Source: Haliclystus octoradiatus (lineage: Eukaryota > Cnidaria > Staurozoa > Stauromedusae > Haliclystidae). From it: a stretch of 64,000 nucleotides of DNA. The translations under genes were made by a program, and so were the position numbers. The DNA is taken from assembly GCA_916610825.1 (NCBI GenBank), contig OU744448.1, forward strand, positions 4,441,465-4,505,464, in the 5' to 3' direction. The notes below the pieces were generated by a model. That model saw only the letters and a list, made by a program, of their open reading frames with translations, made no database searches and was not told the DNA's origin. Of this stretch, positions 57,201-64,000 are shown piece by piece (the first letter of the stretch is position 1; each line of letters opens with the position of its first letter).

Positions 57201-60200
57201 CGATAACTATCCCTCAGCTCCTGGAGAAAATCAAGACTAAGACTATCAAACGTGTTCTACATATCGATTTATTACTCAAGATGCTGAAAGCATTCTTAAT
57301 TGTATATCCTGGTGCAATAAAAGATAGTAATCAATGTTGTGAAATATTGCTTTCAGAATCTTGTAAGTTTCTATGCACCATGCCACTAAAGTCTCATTGG
57401 AGTGAATGGGAGCAGCTCTATATTGCTGCTTCTAATTTTGGATTAAGTATTATTGTAGATGATTCTTTCCAGAAGAAAATGGGTGGTTACAATCTGGAGG
57501 ATTGCATTGAAATCTACTCAGCCTGGGAAGGTGACAACTGCCAGGAAATTATTGATATAATTGTCAACTTCACAGTGGACTTACTTCTGCAACGCTCTAC
57601 TCCACAAACTAATAGTTGGATTTCAAGATGGATCTCAAGAACCCTGACTGGATCATCTGCTAAACAGAAGACCACTTCACTATTCTCCAAGTTTATATCA
57701 AAAACTTTCAAAAACGATATCAGTCGTAAATCGATTATAAGTTTGTGTCACAAGGCTGATGTTAAGTTATTTCAAATAATGGCGGAATTCCAAAACGAAT
57801 TTGAACCAAGCATGAAACATACGTTGAAAAAGATTGGAGCAGAAGTATTTTCCTTGTCGAGAGATCTTCTTCATGGAAATTGCACAATTCTTGAGTTTCA
57901 AGAGTTATTCAATAATGATAACACGGATGCAACAAGGCATAACCTCAATGACTTACAAACCTCTTTAAATGCATTAATCCGCATGGATTTTCCTTCTGTT
58001 CCATCTGAGGTGGTTGAAATATTTCACAAGAAGGTTCTAGATTTCATAAATGCTAGTAGAGTTCTATCAAATTTACTTCCAAACATTGAAGATGATCACA
58101 GTGCTTTCATAACTGCTGATTCGATTCCGAATATTCCTGAGCCAGCAAACGTGAACATCTACGAGTTAAAATGTGGCTACTCTGACGTACTTCAAATTTC
58201 TCCAGGCGAACTGGAAACTTTAAAATGGTTTGCTCAACGTTATAATCGAAGTAGTATTTTCCCAAAGCTCTGGAAAGATGCTATGAAACTTGAAACAAGT
58301 TTTAAAAAGGAGGAAGATTCTGATGAAGACGAGGATGAGGAAGGATGTAATTATAAAAATGTAGAAATACTTTCAGCAACCTGTGTTTGCTTTCCAGACT
58401 GGCATGCATACAAACAAAGCCTTTTGCCAGTTAAGGAGAGAATACAGCATCTTTTGGCTAGTTTTAATGATAAAACTATCACTATTAGAAGGCTGGAAGA
58501 AATATTGTCACATATCAAAGATGATGACTTGGAAAATGAAATTCAAATATTGGGTGTGTCTTCAGTTATCTCACAAGCACGATTTTTGCGCCGGTTTCGA
58601 ACCCTTCGAAAAGCTGTCATAGCCTTTGAAGACACCCTACAGATTCTGGGTAGACCTAGTTTTAAAGATGTTAGTATTATTAAAGCAGGTTTTGAAGATC
58701 AAAATTTCGGAGATAAACAGATAATAGAGTTGTCAGAAGAAGCAATAAAGCAAGGAGAGCTTTTCAATAATTTTGCAGAAAAAGATGTTGAACTCCTTGA
58801 AGCATTCAGTAGATGTGGTAACCTTATACGCTGGCTTCGTGAGAACATAAAATCCAACCAAGAATTCAAGGTGTTTCTTGATCTCGCTAGCATATCTGCT
58901 GGAGAATCAGACATTGATCTAGGTAGACTGATGGTATTTCGCTCTTCTGTAAATGGTTTTGCACCTCTTCTCTATGACATCAATGAGAAAAGCTGCCTTG
59001 CTGATGTAATGGATGCTGTCCAGACAATATTCAAAAATAATAGAACAAATGTTGATCTGAAAGATAACGTAATTGAAACAAATCGTCTATTACCTTGGAT
59101 AAAGGACATTCAAGAACGACATGGGTCAGTTGAAGCATCTTCACTTACCACTGTGGAACATATAAACAGTTCTGGCTCATTTATCATACAATGTAAAGGG
59201 AATTGTGGAACCCGGTGGAGGAAAGCACTGAAAGCTATTTCCATGAATGTGGAAATGGCAGGAGACATACGTCATATGGAACACAATGAGCTTGATGAAC
59301 TTCGCTCAAAATTAATGCTGATTACTGTAAAGGAGGGGGGTGAAGCTGCTGTTGACCGTTATACACGAATACTAGATAATCTAGAACTCATTGCGAAAAA
59401 GCTGTCAAACCTTCTAGATGCTGGATGCCATCTATTTTCAGAGTTTAAGCTTGATGGTTACTTTGCTGACCAAAAAAAAGTTACTCTCCGTGTTGATTTT
59501 GGTCACAAAAGTGGTATACTTAACAGCAATATTGAACTAGTTGACGGTATGAAACAGCTTATTGAGTTCTTGCAAACAATTTCAGACGAATGGCATATCT
59601 ACATCAGTGAACTTAGGGAAATGCACTTCAGTCTGAACTACTTCACTACAGAACAACTTGTTTTACTGAGTGCTGCCTTTGCTCGGTTGCTACATTCACA
59701 ACAAAGATCCACTGAGCTTGATCTTCAAGCTGCTATGTTAATAAGATCGGCTTGTCCGGCAATCGCCCTAGTTGATGTCAAGAAACGTGTTGTAGAATCG
59801 TACAATAGCGTTCAAGATATCATTTCAAAAGATTTTTGTCTCCATGAAGATGTGCTCAGAAGTGCTAATGTAATCATGGCTGAAAATGAAGACAGTTCAG
59901 ACTTTAGGTCTCACCCACTGTTTATACCATTGCTAACTGGATCTTCAGTAAAAGAGAACATTGTTGTGGGTTGTCTAGCTTACTTCTATGGCAAAGAAAC
60001 AAACATGGAAGAGATGGAAGAATGGTGCTGGAATCACGAGGAGGATGACGAAAAAAGCTTGACTGCCATGGTAGATGAAGTTACCCAAAAGATAATGGCC
60101 CGTAAGCTTCAGGTAATGATATAATGACTACTTTTGTGTATTATTTCAGCATTTTTATTGAATGCTCTTGTTGGTTAAAAATACTAATTTGCAGTAAATC

Positions 60201-63200
60201 GACTTTAATTTTCTAAATAAACTATCCTAAACTATTTTAGAGTCTAAAAATAATAATTGAGACAGTATTGCCTTTGCCACTCTTCTATTTCTAGTGTTGC
60301 CCTTTTTATGGGGCTCATTTGATGTTTTGAAAAAAGTCAAGACTGAGTTGACCTTCGGGGGATTTGAATCACAGTCCATCAGTTATAACAGATCTGAAAT
60401 TAGGTTGCTCTTCCATCTGAGCTAATCTTCCCAGTTTTGAGTCGAGATTCCTTCATGATTCTTTTATGAATTATAGTTGATGGACCACGAACAAAACTCC
60501 ATAAACGACAAACTGGCCCAAAAAACATTCTTAGAAAAGAAGTTTTGCAAAATGTTTTTCTAAGTTGTCATTGGTAATGGAGTTCCAATGTCCCTCTAGG
60601 TCAAAAGTTTAACACTGTGGAAACGGATTAATCAACAAGTGTTTGATGTGAATCTCTCAATCTAACAATATTGTTGTGAGAGTTGCCAGCGCCTTTGACG
60701 TCGTATTTTGAAGAAAGTCAAACCTGAGAAGGGTGACTGTTTTATTGACACAAGATGTTGTTATCAGAACACTCATTTATGGTACGGCCGCTATTATACT
60801 GTAATTATTATGTAATACGCAAATAAAAGGGATGATACTCAGAAAATATATTCGCAAATATAAGCTTGGGAGTTGTTTAACTCAGTTAACAATTAGAACA
60901 GCGTTATTTACTACAACTTTGGAAATAAAGTAATGCAACATTAGGAAACTAGGTTTTCGACATTCAAGGCTAATCACTTTTCAACTTTGATTTATCATCG
61001 TAAGTTGCGATCTCAAAATGTTTAAAAACTTCCGCTGCTATATTAAGTTCGATGTCTTTATAAATTAAAATCTGAACGGTTTATCGCTGGTGCTTCAACT
61101 TTCTCAGTGGCTTAAGCTTTTAGTCAAAGTCTCCATAATATTGCTTGCTACCAATACCAAATATTGATTGCTAAATAGTTGAACAGAATTAGGCATCTCA
61201 ACAAAGAGAGTATTCTGTCTGAAAAATCATTTGCAGAGTGTTTTCTTAAAAATATCCAAATAATAGTGACCGTAGAAAGAATGAATGTTCAAGAATGTAT
61301 AACAGTATACAACGGAACGATATTCTCAAGTGAAAACTTTCTTCAGAAAACTACGTCAGCAATGCCTCTCACGGGAATGCTTTTAGGTTAATTTACATCA
61401 GACCCTCGATGATTAATCCTTTTTCATAGTGGAGCCACATTTGTTTATGCATCCCGTTCAAGTTCTACATTTTTACCTTGAACTCGATATTGGCATATTA
61501 TATAATGTCTTGATAATAACATTATCTAATATTAATTTTAACATATAAAAAATAAAGTCAAAACTCAGGCAATCATGTTTGCTACTCGAAGTTTCACGCC
61601 AAGGCGATCATGAGCCATTCTATTGAATAGATTGTGTGATGATCGCCCTTGCATGAAACTTTGAGTAGCAAACATGATTGTCTGATTGTCCGACTTTATA
61701 TTTTATATATTAGTTAAAGCTCTGCTTTGAATAATCATTTCTTGTCTTTTAGGACATTCACTATGACACAACTGATAAGGACATCTCACAAGTAAAAGAA
61801 TCCTACAACTCATCCAACGGCAACACAAATCTGGAGGGTTTTTTGTTCTCAAGATGGAAGTTGTTTCATGAACAAAATAGTAGCGACCTGCAGGCTAAAG
61901 ATTATATACCTTTCAATATTCTTGCCAAGTGTATTGAAGATCTGGTTGCAAAATTCCAAAGCAAGCCAGAGAGGAATTTTCCAAAGTATCTATCCTTGGG
62001 AAAACCAAATTTGCTAATTTGTCCTGAGAAAGACATTCACAAAGCAGCGCTGATGATATTCCAAGCTGACGAAAACAAGCAATGTCCAACTATACCAGAA
62101 GTTCTTATCTGTACAAAGAAAACCAGCAAGGAGCAGGTTGATCTACTCTGTAGACGGTCATTCATAGACAAGACTGGTAAGATCTTTCTTGTTTTGCATG
62201 CACACCGATTAAGTTTTGAGATAAGCATTCATGCTGAAAATCTCTTTACCAGGCAGACTTCTTCATTCTACAAAATTGTCTTTATTTCGAGTGCTGAAGG
62301 CAATGAGCAGTCTTACATTACTACGGCATTTGAAGATTATTTGGTTACAGCGCCTCCGCCACCACATGACAGTGTTCTTGAGGCTCTTCTCAAAAGCTAC
62401 CAGGAAGAAAAAACATGCAACATCGACAAATGCAAACACCCTGATCCTGATGGTTTCTCACTTCGGCTGGTTACGTCTCAAGAATATGGTAATGGAAAGA
62501 CTATATTCATCAAGCAAGTCTCAAGAAAGGCAAACCAAACTGTTCATGTCAATCTGGATGATGATATGGTTGAATTTTCTGATATCATCGATTGCTGGAG
62601 TCAAGAGTGGAACTGGAGTCTCTGTCAAAATGGATATTCCCTATTTCATTTGGATGCAACTCTGATTAGCGATATGAGTAGAAATGATTTGCTGTTCTCT
62701 TTTGCTGTTCTTGGAGGTCTAGCCGATGCATCAGGTAAACTATGGGTCTCATCCTCTACTGATGTCATTATGGTAGAACTAACAAGCCCAATGCTGAAGA
62801 ACAGGAAAGACTGCCCGTTTTACAAACTTCTTCCTAATATATGCTGTAAGAATCCTTTGGATGTTCTTGAAATTCTAGAATTAGCTAGCACAGGATCACA
62901 AACATTTGATTCAGTTTTGAATATTGTTAAAAATGGTCAAGACTGGATCTATCTTATGAATGAAGATGTTTACCTATCCGATGTTGTGCAGAGACCCTAT
63001 CAATTTCTTTCACTTTCTCATGACCCAAACGCACTGGATAATTTCTCCTTTGCTGGATCAAAACCAGTGGATAACGCTATAGAGTGCTTGAAGTGCTTGC
63101 TTAATGCATGTCCTGTGAAACAGCCTTCCTGGGCAGAGCTGCTCCACTTTTCTTCTTTTTTAAATGTCCAACTTCAAGCAACAGAAAATAGTGTGTTTTG

Positions 63201-64000
63201 TGATGCCGGTCTTCTTGGAGATATCCTGTGTGGCTTCAAGTCCTTTGTTGTGAAATTTCTTGTTCAAATGGCTCAGGATTTTTCAACCAGAAGTGTCAGG
63301 ATCAGTGACGAAAGCCAAGGAGAAGGCTTCATGATGCCAGTAATTGAAGAGAGACGACAATGGGAGAATAGTCCACATCCTTACATTTTTTTTAATAAGG
63401 ACAATACGTTGTCTTTCTTCGGATTCTTTATCGACCAAAATTGCAATCTGGTTGATGAAAAGACAAAAAAAATAATCAAGCCAAAAATCATATCTAATGG
63501 CCTGTACCAGAGCTTGTGTACTCAAGGAGTTGTTTTCAACAAACAATTTGTGACACTGACAAGAAAAGAAAAGTTAGCAAGCATCTGCACTGTTATAGGA
63601 GCTGATATTACTGATCCTGATGCCAACTATGAATTGACGTATGACAATGTAATGAAAATGTTAGCAATTTTCATGCGATTCAGAAGCAATATTCCTGTTG
63701 TTGTGATGGGAGAAACCGGTAGTGGAAAGACATCACTAGTTAGATTTATGTGTTCCTTGCAAAGAGGAAATACCAATGTTGAAAACATGCTAATTGTGAA
63801 AATCCATGGCGGAATAACAAAGAAGCATATCCACAAAGAAGTATACAAAGCTATTGATGTTGCTAGAAGAAACATTAGTATTGGCATTACTCAGACAGTA
63901 CTGTTTTTTGATGAAGCAAATACAACTTCTGCAATAAGCACTATCAAGACTGTGATGTGTGACCGTTTAGTGGACGGAATACCAATTCCAGATGAATTGG
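54217..64000 (+). CDS. RNF213: RNF213 (mysterin)-like giant AAA+ E3 ubiquitin ligase, N-terminal part
   Basis: RNF213 proteins couple six AAA modules to ubiquitin ligation, act on lipid droplets and in defence against intracellular microbes, and exceed 5000 residues in vertebrates. Exon 1 here (acceptor before 54217, ATG at 54227, donor after 60112) is 1962 codons in one piece. Exon 2 (from 61753) is still open at 64000, so about 2711 residues are seen. Order: Lys-rich start, disordered Ser/Asp-rich ~1-540 with internal repeats, a beta-rich CBM20-like domain (~545-640; DFVTVTFHAVVSSEVC to IPYKYVLLSNG), a long helical arm with the family landmark CGTRWRKALKAISMNVEMAG (~1660), and a degenerate P-loop-like EYGNGKT at ~62490. 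A canonical Walker A, GETGSGKT (63709-63732), and Walker B, VLFFDEAN (~63898-63921), follow. The RING finger and later AAA modules lie beyond the right edge. The symbol is a family assignment. Confidence 0.92.
60262..60435 (-). repeat. Internally shortened tRNA-derived SINE in RNF213 intron
   Basis: Reversed, it reads GGGAAGATTAGCTCAGATGG with B box-like GTGATTCAAATCC, then 'ccccgaaggtcaactcagtc', and resumes at 'ctagaaatagaagagtggc'. Compared with 24957-25333, about 150-200 bases of the body are missing. B box changes suggest an old copy. Confidence 0.65.
60436..61752. other. Remainder of RNF213 intron
   Basis: The intron runs from 60113 to 61752 (acceptor ttgtcttttag). Besides the SINE and the hairpin at 61541-61710, I see no feature. 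A 70-codon frame at 61179-61391 has no recognisable domain. Confidence 0.5.
61541..61710. repeat. Foldback MITE (arms ~77 bp) in RNF213 intron
   Basis: The left arm has GGCAATCATGTTTGCTACTC, then 'gaagtttcac' and 'aaggcgatcat'. The right arm is its reverse with a few differences, and about 16 bases separate them. The outer ends (ATAAAAAATAAAGTC and, reversed, ATAAAATATAAAGTC) extend the pairing. It is 42 bases from the exon 2 acceptor. Confidence 0.75.

Noticed and set aside
61179..61391. 70-codon ORF in the RNF213 intron as an extra exon
   Set aside because: The exons at 60112 and 61753 join in phase without it, and it has no recognisable family similarity.

Overview
The window is nuclear DNA of an animal. 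Its genes are split into many short exons with GT-AG introns, the DNA is AT-rich, and the spaces between genes are full of animal-type transposable elements (2A-bearing CR1-like LINE, DIRS/Ngaro-like element, tRNA-derived SINEs, many MITEs). The 2A-bearing LINE, the DIRS-type element and an RNF213-family gene together suggest a marine invertebrate, perhaps a deuterostome such as an echinoderm, tunicate or hemichordate. That placement is an inference and the species cannot be fixed from the sequence.

Three host genes can be read. (1) 1-12730, minus strand: the 5' two-thirds of ABCE1 (RNase L inhibitor, ribosome-recycling ATPase). It has 11 complete coding exons plus the first 25 bases of a twelfth, and runs off the left edge before the second ATPase domain. 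(2) 15364-23448, plus strand: a complete eight-exon galactose mutarotase (aldose 1-epimerase, GALM) of 358 residues with all expected catalytic residues. It is divergent from ABCE1. (3) 54217-64000+, plus strand: the N-terminal part of a giant RNF213 (mysterin)-type AAA+ E3 ubiquitin ligase. It has a 5.9-kb exon, one intron, and a second exon still open at the right edge, just after the first canonical Walker A and B motifs. I see no functional link among the three genes.

The 30.8 kb between GALM and RNF213 holds no host gene I can support. Its main features, left to right, are: a SINE with a 10-bp target duplication (24957-25333); a possibly complete LINE (29296-34229) with about nine 169-bp tandem monomers in front of an intact 1059-residue 2A-endonuclease-RT ORF, apparently inserted into an older TA-flanked inverted-repeat element; a hAT-type non-autonomous element (35302-36397); an inverted repeat with arms of about 1 kb (37879-40593) whose right arm carries a TTAA-flanked MITE; a decayed LINE fragment (40711-41425); and a 6.8-kb Ngaro/PAT-like tyrosine-recombinase retrotransposon with split direct repeats (45747-52541).

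Several MITE families also sit in introns. They are defined from their inverted ends and target duplications: two hAT-like 8-bp cases, one TTA-flanked, one TTAA-flanked, TA-flanked CAGTCAAACC-ended copies, and a family built from the palindrome GTTCATGAAC. Exon boundaries were read by hand from splice sites and protein similarity. Family names come from recognised motifs, not from database searches.
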